From contig JAJYXM010000016.1 of NCBI GenBank assembly GCA_021796435.1, positions 1,060,625-1,124,624 of the forward strand: a stretch of 64,000 nucleotides of DNA, in the 5' to 3' direction. The notes beneath the pieces are model-generated. The model did not search any database. It was not told where the DNA came from and saw only the letters and a program-made list of their open reading frames with translations. This stretch comes from a bacterium (GTDB taxonomy: Bacteria; Patescibacteriota; Patescibacteriia; 2-12-FULL-60-25). A program made the position numbers and the translations under genes. Shown piece after piece: positions 50,798-60,309 of the stretch; the stretch's first letter is position 1, and the number at the start of each line of letters is the position of its first letter.

Positions 50798-51952
50798 ATG
50801 ACAATGTCTTACCAATATACTGACGATCCTGTCAACCCGACCACCCTATGGGACGCTGATCGTCTGGGGTTCTTGGTCTTGGCTTCATTCGAAGGCTTTG
50901 GCTCCAGGACCCTGAACAAGCTGAACGTTTTCTTCCGGACAGAAGGAAACCGAGCAGTCCGTGCAGGGATGGAACAGCTGATTTCCCTCGGGGTGACGCA
51001 GAAAGCGGCAGAAAAATTCTTGTCGTTCCGCGAAGAAACTGACGCCCTTAATCTAGCACGTGACATGGATGCGGAAGGTATCGCCTTGCTGACCATCAAC
51101 GACGCAAGCTATCCCCCGCAGCTCAAACATATACCTGACCCGCCATTCGCACTATTCATCCGAGGCAATCCGGAGTGGCGTGAGAAGAACGTAGCCATAG
51201 TCGGCACACGGCGTATGACATCATATGGCCGGCACGTCGCTGCGTCCCTGGCGAGAGACTTGGCGTGCGCCGGCGTCGGGATAGTCTCCGGCTTGGCGCT
51301 GGGTGTGGATACGGTGGCGCTCGAAAGCGCCAATGCTTACGGATCGACTATCGCCGTATTGGGATCCGGTGTCGACGATACCACGATATATCCGCGGGCG
51401 AATTTCCATCTGGCTAAAAGCATGATCGAAAGCGGCAGCATCGTGATGAGCGAATTCCCCCTCAGGACATTGGGATTGAAGCACCACTTCCCGTTGCGTA
51501 ATCGGATCATCTCCGGACTGTGCCAAGCTACCGTCGTCGTGGAAGCTGCAGAAGGGTCGGGATCGCTCATCACCGCCAACTCGGCATTGGACCAGAACCG
51601 TGACGTTTTTTCCGTGCCCGGTCCGATAACTTCTCCCCAATCGCAGGGCACCAACAAACTGCTCAAGATGGGCGCCATCCCATGCACCAGCGCGGCCGAT
51701 ATCCTGGAACAGCTTTCTTTGCCGGCTGCAGAGGCCCTAGGCCGGCATCCGATTAAGTTGACCGAGAGGCAAATCGCGCTACTGCGGATCCTGGACATCC
51801 CGTTGCATGTGGATGACATTTCTCGCCAGCTGAAGCTGGATACAGGGAGCGTCTCGGCAGAGGTAATGGCCCTAGAATTAGCCGGTTTAGCCTCGTCCAC
51901 GGGTGGCAAGATCTATGTCCGAACGCCAGCATCCCTACTATATATAGGTTGA
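50798..51952 (+). CDS. dprA: DNA processing protein DprA
   Basis: This 384-residue protein protects incoming single-stranded DNA and loads RecA in natural transformation. It has an N-terminal helical SAM-like region, the Rossmann-like core with VAIVGTRRMTSYGRH, SGLALGVDT, IAVLGSGVD, YPRAN, EFPLRT and ALDQNRDVFSVPGPI, and a C-terminal winged-helix (DprA_WH) segment (about 320-384). With comF in the same window it supports a competence function. Two ATGs lie in frame; I use the first after the in-frame TTG. Confidence 0.96.
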   Translation: MTMSYQYTDDPVNPTTLWDADRLGFLVLASFEGFGSRTLNKLNVFFRTEGNRAVRAGMEQLISLGVTQKAAEKFLSFREETDALNLARDMDAEGIALLTINDASYPPQLKHIPDPPFALFIRGNPEWREKNVAIVGTRRMTSYGRHVAASLARDLACAGVGIVSGLALGVDTVALESANAYGSTIAVLGSGVDDTTIYPRANFHLAKSMIESGSIVMSEFPLRTLGLKHHFPLRNRIISGLCQATVVVEAAEGSGSLITANSALDQNRDVFSVPGPITSPQSQGTNKLLKMGAIPCTSAADILEQLSLPAAEALGRHPIKLTERQIALLRILDIPLHVDDISRQLKLDTGSVSAEVMALELAGLASSTGGKIYVRTPASLLYIG

Positions 51953-52008
51953 CATTTTGACCTGGTGCTGGTAGAAATAAGGACTCTTTGCTATCTTTCC
52001 AAAGAATT

Positions 52009-54252
52009 ATGAAGCTAGTCATAGTCGAATCACCCACCAAAGCCAAGACAATTTCCCGATTTTTAGGCAAGGATTACAAGGTCCTGGCCAGTTATGGTCA
52101 TATCCGGGATTTGCCTAAATCTAAGCTCGGAGTCGACGTCGAACACAATTTTGAACCAACCTACACGGTTTCTGCCGACCATAAGGCCAAAGTCAAGGAA
52201 ATCAAGACTGCAGCGGATAAAGCCAAGGAAGTCCTTCTGGCGACTGACGAAGACCGTGAAGGAGAGGCTATAGCCTGGCATCTGGCGCATGTTTTAGGCG
52301 CGGATGTAGAAAAAATCGACCGGATAACTTTCCACGAGATCACCGACCATGCGATCAAGGAGGCCTTGGCCCATCCAAGGAAGCTTGACATGCGGCTCAT
52401 CAACGCCCAGCAGGCGCGTCGTATATTGGATAGATTGGTCGGTTATGAACTAAGCCCCTTGCTCTGGAAGAAGATCCGCCGCGGGCTTTCCGCGGGTCGC
52501 GTGCAGTCGGTCGCATTGAGGCTCGTCGTTGAACGTGAACAGGAAATCCAAGCTTTCAATCCGGTCGAATACTGGTCCGTGGAAGGCGTCTTTGCGGCGC
52601 GCGATGGACAACCGGAGACGCAAACCTTCGAAGGCAAACTGCATGCCCTGGACGGCAAGACTTTGGACAAGATGGCGATCAAGACCGAAGAAGAGGCGAA
52701 GACGATCGTCAGCAAGCTGGAAGGCCAACCGTTCCGGGTAAGCAAGATTGACGCCAAGGAAAGGAAAGCCTCCCCTCCTCCGCCGTTCACCACATCCACT
52801 TTGCAGCAGGAAGCGAACAAGCGTCTGGGCTTTTCGGCTAAACAGACGATGACCTTGGCGCAGCGTCTGTACGAAGGTATCGATCTCGGCGAAAGCGGTC
52901 CCACGGGTCTCATCACCTACATGCGTACCGACTCGGTGAATCTTTCGGATAAATTCCTGGGCGAAGCAGCCGAACATGTGAAGAGCTCATATGGCGCAGA
53001 ATACACCCTGAAAGAACCTAGAAAGTACAAGACCAAATCTAAGGGCGCGCAAGAAGCGCACGAAGCCATCAGACCGACCGATCCGACTCGCGTGCCTGAA
53101 TCGATAGAAAACAAGCTTGAAGCGAACGAATTCAAGCTCTATAAGCTTATCTGGCAGCGTGCCGTCGCGACACAGATGAGCGATGCGCGCATACAGAACA
53201 CCTCTGCAGATTTGGCTTGCGGCAACGCGATATTCCGCTCCACGGGCCAGACTGTGGTCTTCGACGGTTATCTCAAACTTTTCCCGGATCAGGATAAGGA
53301 CAAATTCCTGCCTGACCTCAAGACAGGAGATGAGATCGACGCCAAGTCCGTCGAGGCGAAACAGCACTTCACCGAACCGCCGGCGCGTTTCAGCGATGCG
53401 ACATTGGTCAAAGCGCTCGAAGAGATGGGCATCGGACGTCCTTCGACCTATGCCCCCACCATCTCGACATTGATCGAACGCGATTACGTGGAGCGCGACG
53501 ATAAGAAACGTTTCCTGCCTACCCCGATCGGCACCGAAGTCACAAGCATGCTGAAGCAGAATTTCCCTGATATCGTCGACTTTGATTTCACCTCGCGCAT
53601 GGAGAATAGCTTGGACAAGATAGCTGAAGGCGAAATGGAATGGCAACCTTTGCTCCAGGCGTTCTATGGGCCGTTCGAGACGAACCTGAAGAATAAGGAA
53701 AAGGAGATGGAAGCGGAGGAGCAGAAGATGGCCGAGGGCCTGAAGTGCGAAAAGTGCGGAAGCCCGATGGTGGTGAAACGTGGTAGGTTCGGGAAATTCT
53801 TCGCCTGCTCGAATTATCCGGAGTGCAAATTCACCATGCCGATGCCAGGCGAGAAAAAACGCGAGGAGCCGGAACCGACGGACGAAAAATGCCCGACCTG
53901 CGGCGCACCGATGGTGAAACGCGTCGGATCATATGGTCCGTTCCTCTCATGTTCACGCTACCCTGAATGCAAGACCATCAAGAACATAGATAGGTTCGTG
54001 CTGGATCAATCAGGCAACCAGATAGCCTGCCCTAAGTGCAAACAAGGCTTCATCACGGAGAGGCTGTCGAAAAAGAAGAAAGTCTTCTACTCCTGCAACC
54101 GTTACCCGGACTGCGATCAGGCCTTCTGGGACAGACCGACCGGCGAGGCATGCCCGAAGTGCGGTTATCCGACATTGCTGCGCAAGGGAGCGACAAAAAT
54201 ATACTGCCCGAACGAAGGATGCGGGTATAAGGAAACGCAAGAAAAAGATTAA
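52009..54252 (+). CDS. topA: DNA topoisomerase I
   Basis: This 747-residue type IA enzyme relaxes negative supercoils. It begins MKLVIVESPTKAKTI, contains the Toprim acids in ATDEDREGEAIAWH, HEIT, and the catalytic Tyr in GPTGLITYMRTDSV (about 302). Four Cys4 zinc fingers end the chain (CEKCGSPM/CSNYPEC; CPTCGAPM/CSRYPEC; CPKCKQGF/CNRYPDC; CPKCGYPT/CPNEGC). The ATG at 52,009 gives the canonical N-terminus. An extended -10 TTTGCTATCTT sits about 14 nt upstream, so the leader would be very short. Confidence 0.97.
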   Translation: MKLVIVESPTKAKTISRFLGKDYKVLASYGHIRDLPKSKLGVDVEHNFEPTYTVSADHKAKVKEIKTAADKAKEVLLATDEDREGEAIAWHLAHVLGADVEKIDRITFHEITDHAIKEALAHPRKLDMRLINAQQARRILDRLVGYELSPLLWKKIRRGLSAGRVQSVALRLVVEREQEIQAFNPVEYWSVEGVFAARDGQPETQTFEGKLHALDGKTLDKMAIKTEEEAKTIVSKLEGQPFRVSKIDAKERKASPPPPFTTSTLQQEANKRLGFSAKQTMTLAQRLYEGIDLGESGPTGLITYMRTDSVNLSDKFLGEAAEHVKSSYGAEYTLKEPRKYKTKSKGAQEAHEAIRPTDPTRVPESIENKLEANEFKLYKLIWQRAVATQMSDARIQNTSADLACGNAIFRSTGQTVVFDGYLKLFPDQDKDKFLPDLKTGDEIDAKSVEAKQHFTEPPARFSDATLVKALEEMGIGRPSTYAPTISTLIERDYVERDDKKRFLPTPIGTEVTSMLKQNFPDIVDFDFTSRMENSLDKIAEGEMEWQPLLQAFYGPFETNLKNKEKEMEAEEQKMAEGLKCEKCGSPMVVKRGRFGKFFACSNYPECKFTMPMPGEKKREEPEPTDEKCPTCGAPMVKRVGSYGPFLSCSRYPECKTIKNIDRFVLDQSGNQIACPKCKQGFITERLSKKKKVFYSCNRYPDCDQAFWDRPTGEACPKCGYPTLLRKGATKIYCPNEGCGYKETQEKD

Positions 54253-54254
54253 GG

Positions 54255-54280
54255 AAAAGGCGGCTCTTAAGCCGCCTTTT
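54255..54280. terminator. Bidirectional terminator between topA and the convergent gene
   Basis: AAAAGGCGGCT, loop CTTA, AGCCGCCTTTT serves both strands. The stop codon of the minus-strand gene at 54,267 lies inside the loop. Confidence 0.9.
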
Positions 54281-56372
54281 TTGGTTTTTTGGAGCTTCCT
54301 TTGCCCACAGAGTCTAGCGCATCAATGACATTCTCGACGACCTTGGAAGGAGACGTCGTCAGATCGACGAACGTATCCGCCGTCTTGGTGAATGCGCCTT
54401 CAACCGCGGCTCCCACGCCTTCATGCGGAGCCCAATCGCCCACCATGCCGACTTCGACGCCTCTCTTCTTCGCTTCTTCGGCTGCAATCGCCTGGGCTTC
54501 TGCGTTTTTCGCCTTGCCCTCCAACTGGGCCAGCAATACCTTGGAGTCCTGCAGGCGCTTCAGCTGATTGTTGATGTCCGTATCCATGTCGCCGACCTGT
54601 TTACGCAAGCCTTCGACATAAATTATCATCTGCTGCAGTTCGGTATTCTTGTGGTCGAACTCGTTGATCTTGACCTGCAGATCCTTACCGCGCCTTACAT
54701 CCCCTTCCAGTTCGACACGTTCGGCATGCAATTTGTCGACCTCTGCGCCTACCTCGGTCAGCCTCTCTTCACCTAAATGTAGTTCCTTCTGTTTCTCCCA
54801 CTGGGCCCGGCGTTTTTCGGTTATCTCGTTGGCGCTCTGCAGCATCTCGACCTGCAGTCGGATCTTGTTGCCGACAGCCTTGTTGATCGGCGCGACCTTG
54901 GACAAGTTATCGATCAACGTCTGACGCGTCAACATGACGTCCTCCATGTCCTTCAAGGCCAGCTGGTAGCGTTCTCCGTCTTTCTTGACGAAGAAATCGT
55001 GGAACTGATCGGGAGAGATGGCGAACGCCCAAGATTCGACCTGCATCATGCCTTCGAAATCGTCGAACTCCGGCATTTCGGGACGAGGCGGCAGGCTGGC
55101 TGCCGGTCTTTCTGCAGTCTCCGCTTCCTCCTCTTCAGCCTCGCCTTCCAGATCAGGGTTCTCCTGGAAGAAAGCATCCAAGGCTTTCAGTCTTTCCCCT
55201 GGATCCGACAAACCATAAATTATCCTGAAGAGATGTTCACGTGCCGTACCCATCTTCTTGAAAGCATCCGTGCCTGAAGATGTGCGTTCCAGGTCCAAAG
55301 CCTTATCGCTCACGTCCTTGAACTGTGCCAACATCTCATCCGTGGTGAAGCCCTCCTGTTTACGCAATTCACGAGCGACAGCTCCGATGCCTTGGTATAG
55401 TTCGTTGATCTCTTTTTCCTTATTCTCCTTGCCGGCTTCGGGTTGCTCTGTCTCTGCAGCAGACGCTGCGATAGGCTCTTCCATAAGCGTAGGAGCGGGT
55501 TTGGTCGGGGGTCTTTCGACGACAGTCGGCGCAGGGCGAGGCGTGGCAACGACCTCCAAGTCCAACTCGGGCAATCCCAACGTGGCCTGAAGTGACTTGA
55601 GGTCGTCGATATAGCTGACTCCTCGTGCGGTCTGCAGTTTATCCACCCCTGCGAAGATATTCTTCAAGCGACCGGCCATCATGCTCAACTTGTCCATGCC
55701 GATGACGCCAATGTTCCTGTCGGGATGGGCTTTGGCTAATATCTTGTTCAACCTGGACTTCATCTCATCGGATGCCTCGAAATTCGCTTGCTGGAACTCC
55801 TTAACCAAAGATACCAAAGACAGCATCACTTCGTTTAGTTTAGTTTTCTCCGGAGACAACCCCTGTTCGGTCTCTTCGACGGCTGGATTTTCGGCTGTAG
55901 CTGGCGCTGCCTCATGGGCTTCCGCAGTGGCTGTATGCGGGCTTTCCGCTGGTGCTGAACCTGGTTCTTCCGGCGATAAAGCTAAACCTGTTTCGGTCGG
56001 GGCGACAGCGGGCGCTTCTGATTTTCGTATGGACGCGTTCAGCTCTGCTTCGGTGTTAACTTTACCCTCAGGCAATCCCGTGGATAGCGTTTTCTGGATC
56101 TCCTGGCGTGTTACGTCTTTAGCTTTGTTTATCTCTTCCGCAGCCGCGTTCGCTTCACCGGTCAAAGCAGCATGGATGTCCGGATCGTCCGATTCGGCGA
56201 CCCATTCCCGTGATGCTGCGACGTCATGCAGGCTTTCTTGGTTGATCCTATCCACGTCCTGCGATATCGCATCCCAACCCTGGTCGATAAGCTGTTCCAA
56301 ATCATCCGGCCTGGCTTCGACCTGTTTGAGGCGTTCTTGGGGCGATAGTCCTTGCTCCTGCATGTCTGGCAT
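54267..56372 (-). CDS. Large coiled-coil protein, unknown
   Basis: This 701-residue soluble protein is acidic and mostly helical. Residues 1-180 are rich in Ala, Glu and Pro. A segment near 215-240 reads AKAHPDRNIGVIGMDKL, faintly like the HPD region of J domains, but I do not see a full J domain. The coiled coil from about 460 to 640 is long (LHAERVELEGDVRRGKDLQV). The C-terminus is Gly/Lys-rich. It has no signal peptide. I start at ATG 56,372. It is unique in this window and not assigned to a family. Confidence 0.6.
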   Translation of the reverse strand: MPDMQEQGLSPQERLKQVEARPDDLEQLIDQGWDAISQDVDRINQESLHDVAASREWVAESDDPDIHAALTGEANAAAEEINKAKDVTRQEIQKTLSTGLPEGKVNTEAELNASIRKSEAPAVAPTETGLALSPEEPGSAPAESPHTATAEAHEAAPATAENPAVEETEQGLSPEKTKLNEVMLSLVSLVKEFQQANFEASDEMKSRLNKILAKAHPDRNIGVIGMDKLSMMAGRLKNIFAGVDKLQTARGVSYIDDLKSLQATLGLPELDLEVVATPRPAPTVVERPPTKPAPTLMEEPIAASAAETEQPEAGKENKEKEINELYQGIGAVARELRKQEGFTTDEMLAQFKDVSDKALDLERTSSGTDAFKKMGTAREHLFRIIYGLSDPGERLKALDAFFQENPDLEGEAEEEEAETAERPAASLPPRPEMPEFDDFEGMMQVESWAFAISPDQFHDFFVKKDGERYQLALKDMEDVMLTRQTLIDNLSKVAPINKAVGNKIRLQVEMLQSANEITEKRRAQWEKQKELHLGEERLTEVGAEVDKLHAERVELEGDVRRGKDLQVKINEFDHKNTELQQMIIYVEGLRKQVGDMDTDINNQLKRLQDSKVLLAQLEGKAKNAEAQAIAAEEAKKRGVEVGMVGDWAPHEGVGAAVEGAFTKTADTFVDLTTSPSKVVENVIDALDSVGKGSSKKPKKAA

Positions 56373-56473
56373 ATGGAGGTAAAATAGCAAATTATCGGCA
56401 TATCTTCCAGCGCAGCGAGGGACGGAAAGCGGCTGGTTTACAAGATTTGCCGATTATGAGACATCATTATAGT

Positions 56474-57985
56474 ATGACTTTCATGGAAGCGACGATCGAC
56501 GGGTTACTCGCCATGGTGGCGGAATACCAACCGAACGCAGATCTGGCCAAGATCCGCGAGGCTTATGATTACGCCGCCAAAGCGCATGGAGACCAAAAAC
56601 GCGAATCCGGCGAACCATATATCATCCATCCGCTCAAGACGGCGATAAACCTGGCCGAGATGAAACTTCCGCAGAACATCGTCATCGCGGGCCTGTTGCA
56701 TGACGTACCGGAAGACACCAAATCTTCGCTTGAAGACATCAAGGAGCATTTCGGCGAAGATGTAGCCAAGATGGTCGCCGGCATCACCAAGGTAGGCACC
56801 ATTAAATACCGCGGCGTCGAAAGGTATATCGAAAACCTACGCAAGATGTTCCTGACGCTAGCCGAAGACGTACGCGTGGTCATCATCAAATTCGCCGACC
56901 GCTTGCACAACCTGGAGACGCTGCAAGCCAAGGAGCCGAAGAAACAGTATCGCATCGCCCTGGAAAGCTTGGAGATCTATGCGCCGATCGCCAATCGCTT
57001 AGGCATGGGAGAGATCAAAGGGCGCCTGGAAGACGCGGCCTTCCGTTTCGTATTGCCTAAAGAGTATGAATGGGCCGAGAACCTGCAACAGACCGCTTTG
57101 ACCAAGCAGCACGACTATCTGGAGAACGTGTTGGCGCAGACGCGCAAGACGCTGGATGATACGGGCTTGGAATATATCGATGTGCATGGTCGGGTGAAGC
57201 ACCTTTATTCGCTATACAAAAAGCTGCTGAAGCATGACCGTAACATCGCCGGCATCCACGACATCATCGCCATCCGCGTGATCGTCAAGAACATCGCCGA
57301 TTGTTATGCGGCGTTAGGCGTGATACACGGCAAATGGACGCCGCTCAAAGGGCGCATCAAAGACTATATCGCCCAACCCAAACCGAACGGCTACAGGTCT
57401 TTGCATACGACCGTCTTCTGCGAAGGCGGAGAGATAGTGGAATTCCAGATCCGTACGGAAGAGATGCACCAGGCGGCAGAATTCGGTATCGCCGCGCACT
57501 GGTCATACGACGAACAGAAAGTCGCTGCCGCCAAGGAAAACAAGGAGGCGCCAGGCTTCGACTGGGTGGCGCAATTGACGGAAATCCAAAAGGAAATCTC
57601 GGATCGGCAGCAATACCTGAAGAATCTTGAGGAGGTGAAGATAGACATCTTCAAAGACCGTATCTTCGTATTCACCCCAAAGGGAGACGTCATCGATCTG
57701 CCGGAAGATTCCACGCCTGTCGATTTCGCCTATCTGATACACACAGAGTTAGGGAACACGTGCACCGGAGCTAGAGTAAACGATGAGATGGCGTCGCTCG
57801 ATAAACCGCTCAAAAGCGGCGATGTGGTCGAGATCATAACTGATAAATCCCGTAAGGGACCCAACCCCGATTGGCTGAAGTTCGTGAAGACGCGGCACGC
57901 CAAGACACACATCAGGCAATATGCCAGATCCAGCATAGCCAGCTGGATAAGTTCCGTGATACCGAAAAAGCTACTCAAGAAATAA
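56474..57985 (+). CDS. RelA/SpoT family (p)ppGpp synthetase/hydrolase without ACT domain
   Basis: This 503-residue protein has an HD hydrolase domain (SGEPYIIHPL, GLLHDVPEDT), the synthetase domain (GRVKHLYSLYKKL, GIHDIIAIRVIV, PNGYRSLHTTVF) and a TGS domain (about 395-455). It ends soon after, whereas bifunctional enzymes are about 700 residues with helical, zinc-finger and ACT parts. It therefore can probably make and break (p)ppGpp but lacks part of the ribosome-sensing module. ATG 56,474 is chosen; ATG 56,483 is also possible and would be near-leaderless behind a TATAGT box. Confidence 0.9.
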   Translation: MTFMEATIDGLLAMVAEYQPNADLAKIREAYDYAAKAHGDQKRESGEPYIIHPLKTAINLAEMKLPQNIVIAGLLHDVPEDTKSSLEDIKEHFGEDVAKMVAGITKVGTIKYRGVERYIENLRKMFLTLAEDVRVVIIKFADRLHNLETLQAKEPKKQYRIALESLEIYAPIANRLGMGEIKGRLEDAAFRFVLPKEYEWAENLQQTALTKQHDYLENVLAQTRKTLDDTGLEYIDVHGRVKHLYSLYKKLLKHDRNIAGIHDIIAIRVIVKNIADCYAALGVIHGKWTPLKGRIKDYIAQPKPNGYRSLHTTVFCEGGEIVEFQIRTEEMHQAAEFGIAAHWSYDEQKVAAAKENKEAPGFDWVAQLTEIQKEISDRQQYLKNLEEVKIDIFKDRIFVFTPKGDVIDLPEDSTPVDFAYLIHTELGNTCTGARVNDEMASLDKPLKSGDVVEIITDKSRKGPNPDWLKFVKTRHAKTHIRQYARSSIASWISSVIPKKLLKK

Positions 57986-58006
57986 AGAGTGACGAACAGG
58001 GCTGGC

Positions 58007-58921
58007 TCAAGACTCTCCGGAAAGTTTGTGGAACAGCGTATTGAAATCCTCGTCGTTCAGGAAAGATATGCGGATTTCGCCCTCGCCCTTGGGCAAGCGT
58101 TTGATTACGACTTTAGTGCCTAAAGCGCTACGCATCTTCTCCTCCGCGTTATTCAGGTTGGCGTCGAAAAGCTGCGGATGACGCGGGCGGCGGTGCGGTA
58201 TGCGGGCTTCAGTCTGACGGACCGTGAAATTGCCCTCTAACATCCTCGCGAACATCGCCAACTGCTCATCTTCACCGGGCAACGAGAGCAACGTGCGTGC
58301 GTTCGAAGCGGATATCTTCTGTTGTGCCAGAGCATCCTTGATGGGTTGCGGCAGATTCAGCAGTCGGATGGTGTTGGCGACCTGCGAACGGCTTTTTCCG
58401 ACGCGCTTAGCCAACTCCTCCTGCGTCAAATTGAATTCATCCTGAAGGCGCAAAAAGGATTCAGCTTCCTCCAGGGCGTTGAGCTCTTGCCGCTGGATGT
58501 TCTCGATCAAGGCAAGTTCCAGTTTCTGCTGTTCGTTAGCCGTCCTGACAATGGCCGGAATGGTGTCCAAACTCGCGATCTTGGAGGCGCGCAAACGACG
58601 TTCGCCGGCTATCAATTCGAACCTGCCGCCATCCGAAGGTGTGACGACGATGGGCTGCAGCACGCCGTGCGTCTGGATCGACGCGATAAGATCCTCAAGT
58701 TGGGCATGATCGAAGTGATGCCGCGGTTGGTGCGGGTTAGGATCGATCAGGTCTATCGGCAGATAGTAGATGCGATCGGTGTTCGGCCTGACTTCAACAG
58801 CTTCTTCCGGCGATACGACTGCAACTTGGTCATCGGACTCCGGAGCCTGCGGGCTCAGCGGATTCTTGGGCGGGATCAATGCGCCTAAACCTCGGCCTAA
58901 ACCTGATTGTCTTGCAAACAT
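58007..58921 (-). CDS. parB: Chromosome partitioning protein ParB
   Basis: This 304-residue protein has the ParB N-terminal CTPase-type motifs (PNPHQPRHHF, GERRLRASK), a helix-turn-helix for parS (FNLTQEELAKRVGKSRSQVAN) and a C-terminal dimerisation part. It starts RQSGLGRGLGALIP, a typical ParB opening that interacts with ParA. It lies 47 nt after parA on the same strand; no parS was identified in the window. Confidence 0.95.
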   Translation of the reverse strand: MFARQSGLGRGLGALIPPKNPLSPQAPESDDQVAVVSPEEAVEVRPNTDRIYYLPIDLIDPNPHQPRHHFDHAQLEDLIASIQTHGVLQPIVVTPSDGGRFELIAGERRLRASKIASLDTIPAIVRTANEQQKLELALIENIQRQELNALEEAESFLRLQDEFNLTQEELAKRVGKSRSQVANTIRLLNLPQPIKDALAQQKISASNARTLLSLPGEDEQLAMFARMLEGNFTVRQTEARIPHRRPRHPQLFDANLNNAEEKMRSALGTKVVIKRLPKGEGEIRISFLNDEDFNTLFHKLSGES

Positions 58922-58968
58922 AAAGATATTGTCATGATAGATTTTCCGCTCGTGTGACGCAAGCGCGA

Positions 58969-59745
58969 TCAGCGCAGATGCTGCATCTCACCGTCCAATA
59001 TTTCACGAGCGAGCCTCTCGTAAGCCCTAGCGCCTTTGGACGAAGCATCGAAAGTCAGGATACTGCGACCGAAAGACGGCGCCTCGGCGAGACGTACGCT
59101 ACGCGGGATGACCGAACGGAAAATATTGTTGGGGAAATATTTATAGAGCTCCTGCATCACGTCGTCAGAGAGCCTGGTGCGTCCGTCGTACATGGTCAGG
59201 ACCGCTCCCAAGACGCTGACTTCGGGGCGCAGACGGTCGCGCACCAAGGTCACGGTCTCCAAGAGCTGTCCCAGACCTTCCAGGGCATAATATTCCGCTT
59301 GCACCGGAATCAATATCTCATCAGCCGCTACGATGCCGTTCAAGGTGATCAAACCGAGCGTAGGCGGGCAGTCTATCAAGACATAGTCATAATCGTTCCT
59401 GACCTCAAGTAGCGAGTCATAAAGCTTGAATTCGCGGCGCTGCATCTCGACCAGTTCTATATTGAGTCCTGCTAGGGCTGTCGTAGCCGGAGCGATGCGC
59501 AGAGTCTCGTGTGAGGTCGGTTGCACTATCTCACGCATGCTCACATTGCCCAGTACCGCCTCGTAGACGCCGCGTTCCAGTGCGCGATGATCGATGCCTA
59601 GTCCGGAAGTCGCGTTGGCCTGCGGGTCCAAGTCGACGACCAAAACGAATTTTCCGGCTTCAGCCAGATAAGCGCCTAGATTGATGGCGGTCGTGGTCTT
59701 GCCCACTCCCCCTTTTTGGTTGACGACAGAGATGATTCGACCCAT
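58969..59745 (-). CDS. parA: Chromosome partitioning ATPase ParA (Soj)
   Basis: This 258-residue P-loop ATPase has the deviant Walker A KGGVGKTTTAIN (residues 11-22), Walker A' VVDLDPQANATSG and Walker B YVLIDCPPTLGL. With ParB it moves chromosome origins apart. Length and motifs are normal for a chromosomal ParA. It precedes parB in an operon and lies just before the tRNA cluster. Confidence 0.96.
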   Translation of the reverse strand: MGRIISVVNQKGGVGKTTTAINLGAYLAEAGKFVLVVDLDPQANATSGLGIDHRALERGVYEAVLGNVSMREIVQPTSHETLRIAPATTALAGLNIELVEMQRREFKLYDSLLEVRNDYDYVLIDCPPTLGLITLNGIVAADEILIPVQAEYYALEGLGQLLETVTLVRDRLRPEVSVLGAVLTMYDGRTRLSDDVMQELYKYFPNNIFRSVIPRSVRLAEAPSFGRSILTFDASSKGARAYERLAREILDGEMQHLR

Positions 59746-59894
59746 AAGCTAGCGCTCGTAGTTTACTCTGAAAAGGCCCCTTGGAGCAAGGGTCAGAAAC
59801 ACGGAGGCATTGACTGGTCAAGCCGAATGAGGTAAATTTCGTGCCATAAAAATACGGCTGTTTTCGGGGAATACTCGGCTTGTTGGAAAATGGG

Positions 59895-59981
59895 GGGCGA
59901 GTGGCGGAATTGGTAGACGCACAGGACTCAAAATCCTGCGGTCGCAAGGCCATGAGGGTTCGATTCCCTCCTCGCCCACCA
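59895..59981 (+). tRNA. tRNA-Leu (CAA)
   Basis: An 87-nt class II tRNA with acceptor GGGCGAG/CTCGCCC, anticodon loop CTCAAAA (anticodon CAA), a long variable arm, T loop TTCGATT and encoded ACCA end. Confidence 0.95.
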
Positions 59982-60005
59982 CATTTCAAGAAGTCGATAG
60001 ATATC

Positions 60006-60033
60006 ACAAAATCCGCTGCAAAGCGGATTTTGT
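60006..60033. terminator. Bidirectional terminator between tRNA-Leu and the repeat element
   Basis: ACAAAATCCGCT, loop GCAA, AGCGGATTTTGT. It ends transcription of tRNA-Leu on the plus strand and of the repeat element on the minus strand. Confidence 0.85.
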
Positions 60034-60052
60034 ATTGATCGCGTTCAACGCG

Positions 60053-60252
60053 ATGGTGCCGGAGGTGGGAATCTTCGTCGCTCCGCTCCCACGAAAGGGT
60101 TTCCACACTTTCGTGAGCTATCCCCGGCGGCAGTGGGGAAACATGCTGCGCTTGTTTCCCCAAACCCCTTCAACGGTTCGATTCTACACTGACATCCATA
60201 CAAAAGCTCCCGCTTACGCGAGAGTTTTTGTATGGTGCCGGAGGTGGGAATC
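60053..60252 (-). repeat. tRNA-end repeat element, copy 2, behind tRNA-Met
   Basis: The last 20 nt of tRNA-Met plus one base (60,232-60,252) are repeated exactly at 60,053-60,073. Between the two lie a terminator hairpin (CTCTCGCG/CGGGAG region) and a structured unit. In minus-strand order the unit holds GAATCGAACCG, GGGGTTTGGGGAAAC, GTTTCCCCACTGCCGCC, GGGGATAGCTCACGA, CCCTTTCGTGGGAG and GATTCCCACC. The same blocks in the same order make up copy 1 at 18,971-19,119. The end looks like a truncated tRNA. Confidence 0.75.
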
Positions 60253-60309
60253 GAACCCACGACCTCGGGCTTATGAGTCCCACGCTCTAACCAACTGAGC
60301 TACCCCGGC
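60233..60309 (-). tRNA. tRNA-Met (CAT), elongator-like
   Basis: A 77-nt cloverleaf with acceptor GCCGGGG/CTCCGGC, D arm GCTC/GAGC, anticodon loop CTCATAA, T loop TTCGATT and encoded ACCA. The anticodon stem has an A31-G39 mismatch. It could also be the lysidine-type tRNA-Ile that shares anticodon CAT. Confidence 0.9.

Noticed and set aside
54267-56372. J-domain co-chaperone
   Set aside because: An HPD triplet occurs, but the flanking helices do not follow the J-domain pattern and the rest is coiled coil.
60035-60298. An 87-residue plus-strand ORF across the repeat element and tRNA-Met
   Set aside because: It reads antisense through a tRNA gene and a structured repeat. Similar spurious ORFs are common annotation errors near tRNAs.
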